The notes below the pieces were generated by a model. It saw only the letters and a list, made by a program, of their open reading frames with translations, did no database searches and was not told where the DNA came from. Below, in pieces: positions 18,342-26,726 of a stretch of 64,000 bases of DNA. Numbering within the stretch: the stretch's first letter is position 1; each line of letters begins with the position of its first letter. This stretch comes from Pseudoteredinibacter isoporae_A (lineage in GTDB: Bacteria > Pseudomonadota > Gammaproteobacteria > Pseudomonadales > Cellvibrionaceae): positions 806,001 to 870,000 of the forward strand of contig NZ_BAABWJ010000001.1 of NCBI RefSeq assembly GCF_040372805.1, read 5' to 3'. A program made the position numbers and the translations under genes.

Positions 18342-18735
18342 GCGCCCCCCATCGGAATGCTGTCTGAGGTCCACTCGACGGGCCCCAGACAGTCTACGGC
18401 CTTACTTTTCAGCCCATCGTTTTCCCCAGTAACCCTGCGAATACCAAGGCCTTGCAAGCGATTCGGTGTCGGCTGATTCCGCCTGCTTGACTCAAGAAAG
18501 ACGCCATCTTGCGACAAAAAGCATGAAATTTCATGTATATGCAGCGATCCGCCTAATTGCTCTCAAATACGCGATTGCCGTCAAATAGTTATTTACATAT
18601 AAAACACTTATGTTTAAATTATTATTGTAACGCTTAAATTAACCTGTAATTTTTATTCCCATTCTCATGAATAATCCACAGCGTTAATGCCCAAACATAA
18701 TAAAAACCCAAGATAATAAAAAATAGGACAGCACG
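18342..18735. other. intergenic region hexR to TonB receptor
   Basis: No gene is seen. A hairpin with 10-base arms (CTGTCTGAGG / CCCCAGACAG, 18360-18392, one mismatch) follows hexR and may end its transcript, although no T-run follows. A perfect 14-bp palindrome lies at 18522-18535. The last 140 bases are strongly AT-rich and likely hold the receptor promoter. Confidence 0.55.
18522..18535. promoter_or_regulatory. perfect 14-bp palindrome before TonB receptor
   Basis: CATGAAATTTCATG is its own reverse complement. It lies 200 bases upstream of the receptor start and next to an AT-rich promoter-like stretch, so it may bind a dimeric regulator; none of the neighbours can be assigned to it. Confidence 0.4.
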
Positions 18736-21174
18736 ATGACTTTCAAGAAGAACGTTCTAAGCTCAACCATCGCATTTTTAAGCACCGCCCTGATTTCCTA
18801 CTCTAGCCATGCCTCTGTTCTGGAAGAAGTAACCGTAACCGCACAAAAGCGTGAGCAAAGTCTGCAGGATGTCGGCATCGCCGTTACCGCCTTCAGCGGA
18901 GACCAGATGTCGGCGCTGGGCGTTACTCAAAGCCACGACATCGCCACCTTCAGCCCCGGTGTGCATATCTCGGGGAACCTGGCCGGACAAAACACTCAGT
19001 TCACCATTCGTGGTGTCACACAAAATGACTTCAACGATATCGTCGAGGCGCCCAATGCGGTGTATCTCGACGAAGGTTATCTAGCCATTGCCCAAGCGCA
19101 GACCTTTGCTGTCTTCGACGTTGATCGCGTGGAAATTTTGAAAGGCCCTCAAGGCACATTGTTTGGACGAAATGCCACTGGCGGCCTCGTACACTATATA
19201 TCCCGGAAACCGAATATGGAGGAAGTGGAAGGTTATCTGGATCTGACCTTTGGCCGCTTTGATACTCCAGCCGATGCCAACAAGTGGACGTTGGAAGGCG
19301 CTGTGGGCGGCCCACTGACCGACAAGCTCGGCGCACGTGTCGCGTTTAAAACCAACCAGCAAGATGGCCATCTGAAAAATGTGTATCCCTTTGGGGCCAA
19401 CAGCAATTTACCCGGCGGTGGTGCACCCGGAACCGGTTCAGGCGCCGATCTGGGTGGCGATGACACCACCGCCGGACGTTTGAATTTGAGCTACGAAGCC
19501 AACGACACCACAACCCTTCAGTTTTCTGCAAACTATGCCAGCTCAGAGGCCAGTACCGGCCCTTATCAATCCAAATCCACCATTGCGATTGTGGATGCGA
19601 ACGGGGAATTGATTAATGTGATCGATACCCCTGCTGGCGAAACCCGCTTGAGCATCCAAGGTGACGGCGATGGTGGTGGCGATGTGATCGACGGTGATCA
19701 ATTTATTCCTGGGGGTGGTATTGGCTTAAGCGGCCGCCCGGTTCCTGGCGGCGACTTCTTTGGTTATGTCGATCCGGATGGCGATGATTTTACCTTCTCG
19801 GGCGACTTTGCGTTTGAAGATCAAGGCTCGACTGATACCTGGGGCTTGAACGTCAATCTGTCGAAAGAACTCAGTGACAGTGTCACCATGACGGCCATTA
19901 CCGATTACAAAGATTATGAAAAACTGCTCTTTATTGATGTGGATGCCGCACCGATTAATCAGCTCGCCAACTATGCCGGTGTGGATGCCAACAGTTTTTC
20001 CCAGGAAATTCGTTTTAATGGCGAAACAGAATCGAGTCGCTGGGTTGCGGGTTTGTATTATCTGAATATCGACAATCATTCTGACAATGGCTTGAAAGCA
20101 CCTGTCAACAGCATTGTTGATGCGCTCTTCCCACCTGTGGATATTGGCGTGCAGGCCAATCTGGAAACCAATTCTTACAGCGTCTTTGGTCAAATCGAAT
20201 ACGACATTACCGACCAACTGGCATTAACGGCTGGTCTGCGTGTGATGGAAGAGAAAAAAGATTTTGATATCGAAGTCGGTGTGTATATCTCCCAAGGCAA
20301 TGACACGGTCAATCAAGGTTCACCGATTCCAAACGCTTTTGGTGCGGGTTCACCATTCAATCATCAACTGGAAAGCTCGGATACTTTATGGACAGGCAAG
20401 GTACAGTTGGATTATCGCCCGAATGATGACTTGCTGTTATACGCGGGCATAAATCGCGGTGTAAAAGCCGGCAGCTTTAATGCGCCATTGCTGGGAGCTT
20501 ATCTCGGTTCCGGGGGCGAAGCCGCTTTGCCTTATGATGAAGAAATTCTACTTGCGTACGAAGCCGGCTTTAAGGCCACTTTGGGTGACGGCAGCACGCG
20601 CCTGAACGGTTCTGCCTATTATTACGATTACAGCGATTACCAGGCCTTCCTGTTTGTGGGTGTGGGCGGTGTTGTGATAAATGCCGATGCCGTCAACAAA
20701 GGGGTGGAGCTTGAGTTAATCACGAGCCCTGCCGATGGCTGGGATATTCTGCTCAGTGCATCCTATTTGGACGCCACCGTAAAAGATATTTTGTTGCGCT
20801 CTGGCTCACCTTTGCCGCCTCGCGATGTACGCCCTACTTACGCACCGGAAGTTCAGGCAACCGCTCTGGTTCGTTATGAGTGGGAAGCGTTTGGTGGCAT
20901 GATGCATGTCGCGGCCGACGTCAGTTATTCCGATGAATTTTATTACAATCTGCGTAACTTTGACGCCGATAAATTTGACAGCTATGTCATGACCAATGCA
21001 CGCCTGGGCTGGGCCAGCAGTGATGACAGCTGGGAAGCGTCACTGATTGTACGCAACGTTACCGACGAGCGTGCTGGCGTACAAGGCTTCGATTTGGCCA
21101 CACTCTGTGGTTGTAATGAGGTGTCCTATCGTGATCCGCGCTGGACGGGTGTGAACATTAAGTATCGCTTTTAA
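18736..21174 (+). CDS. TonB-dependent outer-membrane receptor
   Basis: This 812-residue receptor has a signal peptide ending near SSHA, a TonB-box-like VLEEVTVTAQKR at about 28-39, a plug domain with FTIRGVTQND and VEILKGPQGTLFGRNATGG, and a barrel that ends in Phe (KYRF). The region at about residues 230-360 is a Gly/Asp-rich insertion (GGGAPGTGSGADLGGDD, GDGDGGGDVIDGDQF) that should form long extracellular loops, possibly calcium binding. The next genes encode an exported GMC dehydrogenase pair, so the ligand may be the substrate or a product of that oxidation. A GC-rich hairpin at 21214 separates the receptor from them. Confidence 0.93.
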   Translation: MTFKKNVLSSTIAFLSTALISYSSHASVLEEVTVTAQKREQSLQDVGIAVTAFSGDQMSALGVTQSHDIATFSPGVHISGNLAGQNTQFTIRGVTQNDFNDIVEAPNAVYLDEGYLAIAQAQTFAVFDVDRVEILKGPQGTLFGRNATGGLVHYISRKPNMEEVEGYLDLTFGRFDTPADANKWTLEGAVGGPLTDKLGARVAFKTNQQDGHLKNVYPFGANSNLPGGGAPGTGSGADLGGDDTTAGRLNLSYEANDTTTLQFSANYASSEASTGPYQSKSTIAIVDANGELINVIDTPAGETRLSIQGDGDGGGDVIDGDQFIPGGGIGLSGRPVPGGDFFGYVDPDGDDFTFSGDFAFEDQGSTDTWGLNVNLSKELSDSVTMTAITDYKDYEKLLFIDVDAAPINQLANYAGVDANSFSQEIRFNGETESSRWVAGLYYLNIDNHSDNGLKAPVNSIVDALFPPVDIGVQANLETNSYSVFGQIEYDITDQLALTAGLRVMEEKKDFDIEVGVYISQGNDTVNQGSPIPNAFGAGSPFNHQLESSDTLWTGKVQLDYRPNDDLLLYAGINRGVKAGSFNAPLLGAYLGSGGEAALPYDEEILLAYEAGFKATLGDGSTRLNGSAYYYDYSDYQAFLFVGVGGVVINADAVNKGVELELITSPADGWDILLSASYLDATVKDILLRSGSPLPPRDVRPTYAPEVQATALVRYEWEAFGGMMHVAADVSYSDEFYYNLRNFDADKFDSYVMTNARLGWASSDDSWEASLIVRNVTDERAGVQGFDLATLCGCNEVSYRDPRWTGVNIKYRF

Positions 21175-21213
21175 AATCAGTGAATCTGATTACACTGCTA
21201 TAAAATGCAAGCC

Positions 21214-21233
21214 GCGGCGCGAACAAGCGCCGC
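21214..21233 (+). terminator. attenuator-like hairpin after TonB receptor
   Basis: A perfect 7-bp GC stem (GCGGCGC / GCGCCGC) with a 6-base loop occurs but is not followed by a real T-run. It could lower, rather than stop, transcription into the dehydrogenase genes. Confidence 0.45.
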
Positions 21234-21267
21234 ATTCTTCCAACCTTGTTTCGTTGGAGATAACGTG

Positions 21268-21819
21268 ATGAAACGCCGTCAGTTTTTACAAGCCAGTGCG
21301 TTGGTTGTCAGTGTTAATGTCGCCGGCAGTTTACTGGAATTAAGTTGTGCCCAAGCTGCAAGCTTGAAACTGCCTTACCATCATTTTGATAAAGACCAGG
21401 CCCATGATCTGGCGCATTTGGCGGATGGGCTGGTGCCCGGTGCTGCTCAGCAGGGTGTGGTTCATTTTCTTGATCAGCAATTGCAACGCGATGGCGATCA
21501 CGACTGCCTGCTGATGATTCGTTATTTGGGCGTAGCCCCACCGTTCAAGTCATTTTATCTGGCAGGATTAAAGGCCGCGCAAAAATCCGCTCAGACACAT
21601 TTCAACAAGGCGCTTGCTGAGCTGAATAAAAAAGAACGTTCAGAGTTTATTGGGAAGATGGCAAGTGATGCTCTCGATGGCTGGCAGGGACCGCCAGCCT
21701 CTTTTTTCTATTTCGTTCTGCGCGCTGACGCTGTTGATGTCACCTACGGCACTGAGCAAGGTTTCGCTGAGCTTTCCGTGCCTTATATGGCCCATATCAA
21801 ACCCAAAACTTCCTGGTGA
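21268..21819 (+). CDS. gluconate 2-dehydrogenase subunit 3 (gamma)-like protein, Tat-exported
   Basis: The 183-residue protein starts MKRRQFLQASALVVSVNVAG, a twin-arginine signal, and resembles the small gamma subunit of membrane GMC dehydrogenases such as gluconate 2-dehydrogenase. The start at 21268 follows TTGGAGA; the longer frame from 21205 translates the hairpin. The stop lies 4 bases before the GMC gene, so the two are coupled. The small subunit usually carries the flavoprotein through the Tat system. No cytochrome c subunit gene follows, although the classic enzyme has three subunits. Confidence 0.82.
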   Translation: MKRRQFLQASALVVSVNVAGSLLELSCAQAASLKLPYHHFDKDQAHDLAHLADGLVPGAAQQGVVHFLDQQLQRDGDHDCLLMIRYLGVAPPFKSFYLAGLKAAQKSAQTHFNKALAELNKKERSEFIGKMASDALDGWQGPPASFFYFVLRADAVDVTYGTEQGFAELSVPYMAHIKPKTSW

Positions 21820-21823
21820 TGTC

Positions 21824-23404
21824 GTGAGTACAGTGATTCAACGTGACGAAGTCGATGTGTTAGTAGTTGGTTCTGGTGCCGCTGGCAGTCTTTACGCCGC
21901 CGTTACCGCGAAAGCGGGCAAGCAAGTGATGATTCTCGAAGCAGGTCCGGAAAGAACATTAGCGGATTTGCAAAGCTCACAGATTTGGGCTCGTCAATTA
22001 AAGTGGGCGGGCAGCCCCGTAGAGGAAAGTGGCAATCATAAAATAGGGCATAATTTTAATTCAGGCTTTGGTACCGGCGGCAGCGCCATCCATCACTATG
22101 GTGTTTGGCCGCGTTTACACGCGAACGATTTTAACACCCAAAGCGAATACGGCACGGGCTTGGACTGGCCAATAAATTACGCCGATCTACAGCCTTTTTA
22201 CGATCGGGTTCAAGCTCACATTGGCTTGAGTGGAGACGCGAACGCCGAACGCTGGCGCCCCAAAGGGGATGCGTACCCTATGCCACCCTTACCGATTTTT
22301 TCTCAAGGTCGTGTTATTGCCAAGGGCTTCCAAGCCAAAGGCATGCACACGGCTCCAATACCTTACGCCGTCAATTCCCTTCCCAGGGGTGAGCGCCAAT
22401 CCTGTATTTTTGATGGCTGGTGTGACGCCGGTTGCCCGAACGGCGCACTGGCCAATCCCTTGGTCACCAGTCTCGCCGAGGCCAAGCAACACGGCGCTAC
22501 GTTGTTTCATGAATGCACGGTCCGACGCCTGTTGTTAAACCCACAGGGCGATAAAGCGATCGGAGTAGAATATCAAAACGCTGCCGGAGAGGTTTTTGTT
22601 CAAAAAGCCAAGGTCGTGGTACTCGCAGCGTTTACCGTTCAAACCGCGCGCCTGCTGTGGCTGTCTGAACACGAAAAACACCCCAGAGGCCTCGGCAATA
22701 ATCACGACTTGTTGGGCCGTTATTTGATGACCCATCCCGCCCATACCATTTGGGGCCTGTTCCAGGAAGAGACACAACCTCATATGGGCTTAAGCGGCGG
22801 TCAACTGATGTGTCAGGACGCCTATGCCAATAAGCGTGCAAGTGATGAACGCTATGGCAGTTATCAGTGGTTAATTGCCAATGCCAGCAAACCCAATGAT
22901 TTACTCGGCATTGCAACCTCAAGAGCTGATCTTTTTGGCGAAAAACTGAAAACTTTTATGCAAGAGGCTACTCAACATTTCGGTACGATGGTGGGTATTT
23001 GTGATGACATTCCACTGGCCAAGAATCGCATCACACTCAGTCAGACCAAGGACTCCTCGAACCTGCCGATCGCAAAGACCCATCATGATCTTGACCCTCG
23101 TGTCGCCAGATTAACCGACCATATGGTGCAGGAGGGGCTGGAGATTTTTAAGGCCGCCGGGGCGAAAGAACCCTGGACCGGGCCAAGAGCCGGTATGCAT
23201 ATTATGGGAGGCACCGTCATGGGGGATTCGGCCAAAAACTCTGTGTGCAATCCTTATGGCCAATTACATGATGTGGCCAATGTGTTTGTTGCTGGCCCCA
23301 GTCTATTTCCCAGCAGCGGTGCGGTAAACCCTACCTTTACGGTGACGGCCTTGAGCTTGATGGGCGCTGAGCATATGCTTAAACATTGGAGTCAGTTAAG
23401 CTAA
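21824..23404 (+). CDS. GMC-family FAD-dependent oxidoreductase (gluconate/fructose dehydrogenase large subunit-like)
   Basis: The 526-residue flavoprotein has the FAD dinucleotide fold VDVLVVGSGAAGSLYAAVTA with the E of ILEAG, a GTGGSAIHHYGVWPRL block, a CxxxC-like SCIFDGWCDAGCPNGA segment (about 190-205) and a C-terminal active region HIMGGTVMGDS...GPSLFPSSGAVNPTFTVTALSL with the catalytic His and Asn. I start at the GTG at 21824, 4 bases after the previous stop with GGTGAT upstream; the GTG at 21833 is also possible. It has no signal of its own and probably moves out with its Tat-exported partner. The substrate is likely a sugar acid, polyol or other alcohol. Confidence 0.88.
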   Translation: MSTVIQRDEVDVLVVGSGAAGSLYAAVTAKAGKQVMILEAGPERTLADLQSSQIWARQLKWAGSPVEESGNHKIGHNFNSGFGTGGSAIHHYGVWPRLHANDFNTQSEYGTGLDWPINYADLQPFYDRVQAHIGLSGDANAERWRPKGDAYPMPPLPIFSQGRVIAKGFQAKGMHTAPIPYAVNSLPRGERQSCIFDGWCDAGCPNGALANPLVTSLAEAKQHGATLFHECTVRRLLLNPQGDKAIGVEYQNAAGEVFVQKAKVVVLAAFTVQTARLLWLSEHEKHPRGLGNNHDLLGRYLMTHPAHTIWGLFQEETQPHMGLSGGQLMCQDAYANKRASDERYGSYQWLIANASKPNDLLGIATSRADLFGEKLKTFMQEATQHFGTMVGICDDIPLAKNRITLSQTKDSSNLPIAKTHHDLDPRVARLTDHMVQEGLEIFKAAGAKEPWTGPRAGMHIMGGTVMGDSAKNSVCNPYGQLHDVANVFVAGPSLFPSSGAVNPTFTVTALSLMGAEHMLKHWSQLS

Positions 23405-23430
23405 CTTTTTATGTTCAGTAGGAATTCGCG

Positions 23431-23907
23431 GTGAGAGAAACGTTTAGTGCTTGTGTTGAAGAATCCTGGATCGATCTGAATCAACATATGAATATGGGCT
23501 ACTATCTGGTGGTCTTCGATCTGGCAACGGCCAATTTTTATCGTGATTTAAATATTGGTGGTGTGTGTCATCTGAACGATGGCCACACGATCTTTTCGAT
23601 TGAATCCCGCCTTTGTTATCGCAAAGAATTGCGGCTGGGTGACGCCTTTGTGATCCACAGTCAGTTGCTGGGTTACGACCACAATAAAGTGCACTATCTG
23701 CATAAGATGCTAACGGCCGATAATTTGTCACTCGTGGCCATGAATGAGTGTATGTCGATTAATGTGGATGAGCGCAGTCGTAAGTCGACGGCGTTTAATG
23801 ATGCCAGTGTGGCGGGTCTGCGCAGGGCGCGCTTTGAGGATGAAGGTCTAGAGGTGGACCCTTGGGTGGGGCAGAGTCTGCGTCAAATCCAATGGCCGAT
23901 GGAGTGA
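23431..23907 (+). CDS. hotdog-fold acyl-CoA thioesterase
   Basis: The 158-residue single hotdog domain has the 4HBT-like start SWIDLNQHMNMGYYLVVFDLAT, where the Asp/Asn-His-Met-Asn segment forms the active site. It most resembles the thioesterase domain attached to L-carnitine dehydrogenase (betainyl-CoA thioesterase type), but this resemblance is from memory. The start is a GTG at 23431 with AGGAA before it. It follows the GMC gene by 26 bases and probably closes this operon, which ends at the large hairpin at 23935. Confidence 0.78.
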   Translation: MRETFSACVEESWIDLNQHMNMGYYLVVFDLATANFYRDLNIGGVCHLNDGHTIFSIESRLCYRKELRLGDAFVIHSQLLGYDHNKVHYLHKMLTADNLSLVAMNECMSINVDERSRKSTAFNDASVAGLRRARFEDEGLEVDPWVGQSLRQIQWPME

Positions 23908-23934
23908 AGGCCGTCCAATCGTAGTTCTTTTCCC

Positions 23935-24043
23935 AGACAGTTTACAGCCGAGTCAGTTTTCCGTTCCGAATGCTGCATCCATGCAGCGACCCGTTCCATC
24001 CAGGAGCCTAGTCACTACAAACTAACTCGGCTGCAAACTGTCT
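23935..24043. repeat. dispersed hairpin repeat, copy 1
   Basis: A 19-base arm AGACAGTTTACAGCCGAGT (23935-23953) pairs with 24025-24043 with one mismatch, and pairing continues imperfectly to about 26 bp. Between the arms lies a 57-base core (23961-24017) containing the palindrome GCTGCATCCATGCAGC. The same core, differing at only two positions, recurs at 42137, with unrelated arm sequence that is also self-complementary. It lies after the thioesterase gene. Confidence 0.85.
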
Positions 24044-24147
24044 TACGCCGTAACGCCTACATAAATTCCAATAGACAGTGCTTTCAGATTCACAATAAGG
24101 TACTTTGTCGATATCGCCTTGGCTAAAAAACTCTGAGAATAATAACT

Positions 24148-25194
24148 ATGTCCCTGTCGAAACCCATTCCCTTAATTGGTGCCGTTGGCTCTCCCTATAC
24201 TCGCAAGATGTTATCGCTGCTGCGTTATCGTCGCATTCCTCACTATATTTTGTGGGACGACCCTTCATTGGTGTTGGATGAGATGGGAATTGAGAAGCCG
24301 AAAATTCCATTTTTACCAACCTTTATTTTTGAGAATGCCAAAGGGCAAGCCGAAGCGGTATGTGATTCAACACCGATTATTCATCGACTGGAGCAGCTGC
24401 AAACAGAACGTTCGGTCATTCCGGATGACCCCGCTCTGGCGTTTATCAATTATCTTCTTGAAGATTTTGGTGATGAATGGTGCACCAAGTTTATGTTTCA
24501 TTATCGCTGGCATTTCTCGGAAGACGCAGACAATGCAGGCACCGAGTTGCCTTTGTGTCGGGATGTGACATTGCCCGATGCTGCGCTGCTGGATTTCAAA
24601 CGCTTTTTCAGTGAGCGACAAATAGGGCGCTTGGGGTATGTGGGTTCCAATGACAGCACAGCGCCAATTATCGATCGTTGTTATCGTCGCTTTTTGAGTT
24701 TGCTGGAAGCGCATTTCAAGACTTTGCCTTTTCTGCTCGGCCATCGACCCGGTTCCGGTGATTTTGCCATCTTCGGACAACTGACCCAGCTTGTGGGCTT
24801 CGATCCTACACCCCGAGCCATTGCTCATGAGGTTTCTCCGCGCACGGTGGCTTGGGTGGGGACGATGGAAGATCGCGCTGGTCTCGATCTTGAGAAAAAC
24901 CCTTGGACGGAACTGGAATCGCTGCCCAACACCACCTATGAAATCCTTAAAGAGATTGGGCAAAGCTATGTCCCGGCCTTGTTGGCCAATGCCCAGGCTC
25001 TCATGGCAGGTGAAAAGGAATGGGCAACAGACATTGATGGCCAGCTGTGGTCTCAAAGAAGCTTTCCTTATCAGGGCAAATGCCTGCAATGGATTAATGA
25101 AGAATATCGACAGCTCAGCGCACATGATCAACAACGTGTGAGTTCCTGGATGGCAGGCACGGGTTGTGAAGCTTTGTTAATGCCCACCGCCTGA
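24148..25194 (+). CDS. glutathione S-transferase-like protein
   Basis: The 348-residue protein begins with a thioredoxin-fold N-terminal domain: IGAVGSPYTRKMLSLLRYR has the Ser-Pro-Tyr active-site turn, and FENAKGQAEAVCDSTPII has the SxPI glutathione-binding turn. A long all-helical C-terminal domain follows (about 95-330), longer than in typical GSTs of about 210 residues. GDFAIFGQLTQL near residue 210 is the usual GST helix N-cap (GDFxxFG). The substrate is unknown. It appears to be a single-gene unit between two hairpin-bearing spacers. Confidence 0.78.
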   Translation: MSLSKPIPLIGAVGSPYTRKMLSLLRYRRIPHYILWDDPSLVLDEMGIEKPKIPFLPTFIFENAKGQAEAVCDSTPIIHRLEQLQTERSVIPDDPALAFINYLLEDFGDEWCTKFMFHYRWHFSEDADNAGTELPLCRDVTLPDAALLDFKRFFSERQIGRLGYVGSNDSTAPIIDRCYRRFLSLLEAHFKTLPFLLGHRPGSGDFAIFGQLTQLVGFDPTPRAIAHEVSPRTVAWVGTMEDRAGLDLEKNPWTELESLPNTTYEILKEIGQSYVPALLANAQALMAGEKEWATDIDGQLWSQRSFPYQGKCLQWINEEYRQLSAHDQQRVSSWMAGTGCEALLMPTA

Positions 25195-25200
25195 GTGTTC

Positions 25201-25224
25201 GTCGACTGCATCCATGCTGTCGAC
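25201..25224. repeat. short palindrome related to the dispersed repeat core
   Basis: GTCGACTGCATCCATGCTGTCGAC has arms GTCGAC / GTCGAC plus GCAT / ATGC around a CC centre, with one mismatched pair. Its GCATCCATGC centre is the same as in the cores at 23980 and 42148, so it may be a reduced relative. It lies just after the GST-like gene. Confidence 0.5.
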
Positions 25225-25304
25225 GCCACTCAATCCAAGCTACCACGCTTATTCGCGCGGTTGCATACCTCTTTCTGTACTTTTATCACTCAACTATTGA
25301 CTCC

Positions 25305-25343
25305 TTTATGCTTATGGGAAACAATGTTTCCCATAAGCATAAA
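25305..25343. promoter_or_regulatory. perfect 18-bp inverted repeat before small membrane gene
   Basis: TTTATGCTTATGGGAAAC, a 3-base spacer AAT, and its exact reverse complement. The element ends 29 bases before the ATG of the small membrane protein at 25373. It could act as an operator, a transcript hairpin covering the 5' leader, or a terminator for the preceding gene (an A-run/T-run flanks the stem on both strands). Confidence 0.75.
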
Positions 25344-25372
25344 AACGTAATATTCTTTAGTTGGTGATCTCT

Positions 25373-25726
25373 ATGTTGGATGTTCTGTTCTATTTTGCCT
25401 TGATTGTGGCCGTGGTGCTTACGATTGGGGAGACCCTGGTATTGGTTAAAACCGAGAAATATTGGCCTCTGTCCCTGGATGATTACGCGGCCTGCGCTCT
25501 GTTGGCCTTTAGTGCGTTCAATTTGAACCAGCTGTACGGACTGGTGATGATGCTCGTCGCCTGGACATTTATGGCCGGAAACCTGTACGCCATGTTGTTC
25601 ACTCGCATGGACCCCAACGGCGGCACCCGTGAGCGCCTGGGTGCACTGGCCATACTGCTGGTATGCGCCCTGGCGGGGGGCGCCATGACCGCCCTTGAAC
25701 TGATCAACCTGAATTCAGTGGCATAA
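25373..25726 (+). CDS. small multi-pass membrane protein, unknown
   Basis: The 117-residue protein has four hydrophobic segments (about 3-20, 40-57, 62-80 and 95-110) joined by short charged loops such as TKTEKYW and TRMDPNGGTRERLG. I recognise no family. The ATG at 25373 has GGTGAT upstream; the in-frame TTG at 25361 is less likely. It ends 32 bases before the phytanoyl-CoA dioxygenase gene and may be cotranscribed with it. The long inverted repeat in its leader suggests tight control. Confidence 0.7.
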   Translation: MLDVLFYFALIVAVVLTIGETLVLVKTEKYWPLSLDDYAACALLAFSAFNLNQLYGLVMMLVAWTFMAGNLYAMLFTRMDPNGGTRERLGALAILLVCALAGGAMTALELINLNSVA

Positions 25727-25758
25727 GCAGCCCATACATCATTTAGGAGTGGCCTGAG

Positions 25759-26664
25759 ATGAGTACATTAAACCCGGCTCAAGTTGAGCAATATAAAACG
25801 CAGGGCTTTATCTGTCCGGTGGATATTTTAAGCCCTGAAGAGGCCAAGGTAAGTCGCGCTCAATTAGAAGCCATGGAAGAACTGCAGGGCAAACCCATGG
25901 ATCGAATTCAGTGCAATAAAACCTACTTGTTGTACGACTGGGCCGATGAACTGGTTCACCACCCCAAAGTACTCGACGCAGTGGAAGCCTTAATTGGCCC
26001 CAATATTCTCTGCTATATGACCAACCTCTTCACCAAAGAGGCGGGCACCGGCAGTTATGTGTCTATGCATCAGGACGCCGCCTACTGGGGAGTCGATGCC
26101 GATGATGTGGTCACCGCCTGGATTGCCTTAAGCCCCGCTACCGCGGAATCCGGTGTGATGAAAGTCGAGCCCGGCAGCCACACCCGCGAGCGTTCTCAGG
26201 TAAACACCTACGCCAAGGATAATTTGCTGACTCGCGGGCAAGCCATTCCCGACACTGAGCTCGAGCCCGAAAAACAAGTATATATGGAGCTGGAACCCGG
26301 ACAGATGTCCTTGCACCACTTTATGCTGGTGCATGGCTCGGACCCGAACCAAAGCGATGATCGCCGTATTGGCCTGGCCATCCGCTATGTCGCCGCCACG
26401 GCAAAGAAAATTGGCAAGCCAGAGTCCGCGCTGCTGGTTCGCGGTGAAAACAAGGGAAATTTCCTGATGGAAAAACGCAGCAAAGGACTCAGTAAGGGGG
26501 CTCGCACAGTTGAGCATATCCGCGCGTTGCGTCGCCAACTGCACAATATTTTTGAGCCGAATGCCGAAGCCGACGGGAAAGAGCGTCTGCGCCTTCGCAT
26601 CACCAAGACGGCAGCGATTGCTCTGAGCTACATCAAGGAGTTTTCGGCGAAGTTATCAGCTTGA
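25759..26664 (+). CDS. phytanoyl-CoA dioxygenase (PhyH) family oxygenase
   Basis: This 301-residue 2-oxoglutarate/Fe(II) oxygenase has the HxD iron motif at His104-x-Asp106 (SYVSMHQDAAYW), a distal His in MLVHGSDPNQS near 198 and the 2-oxoglutarate Arg in RRIGLAIRYV. The N-terminal YKTQGFICPVDILSPEEA block is typical of the family. GGAG sits before the ATG. Many bacterial PhyH proteins hydroxylate small secondary metabolites or lipids; nothing here fixes the substrate. The C-terminal 60 residues are Arg/Lys-rich and extend beyond the core fold. Confidence 0.9.
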   Translation: MSTLNPAQVEQYKTQGFICPVDILSPEEAKVSRAQLEAMEELQGKPMDRIQCNKTYLLYDWADELVHHPKVLDAVEALIGPNILCYMTNLFTKEAGTGSYVSMHQDAAYWGVDADDVVTAWIALSPATAESGVMKVEPGSHTRERSQVNTYAKDNLLTRGQAIPDTELEPEKQVYMELEPGQMSLHHFMLVHGSDPNQSDDRRIGLAIRYVAATAKKIGKPESALLVRGENKGNFLMEKRSKGLSKGARTVEHIRALRRQLHNIFEPNAEADGKERLRLRITKTAAIALSYIKEFSAKLSA

Positions 26665-26726
26665 TCGACACCAATCGATACAAACTGTTGATCTGAAGGG
26701 CATCAGGACTCGTTCGAACAAGAAGG

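Noticed and set aside
24367..25134. A 255-codon open frame on the minus strand
   Set aside because: It lies wholly antisense to the GST-like gene, whose thioredoxin-fold motifs are clear; the antisense product has no protein-like features.
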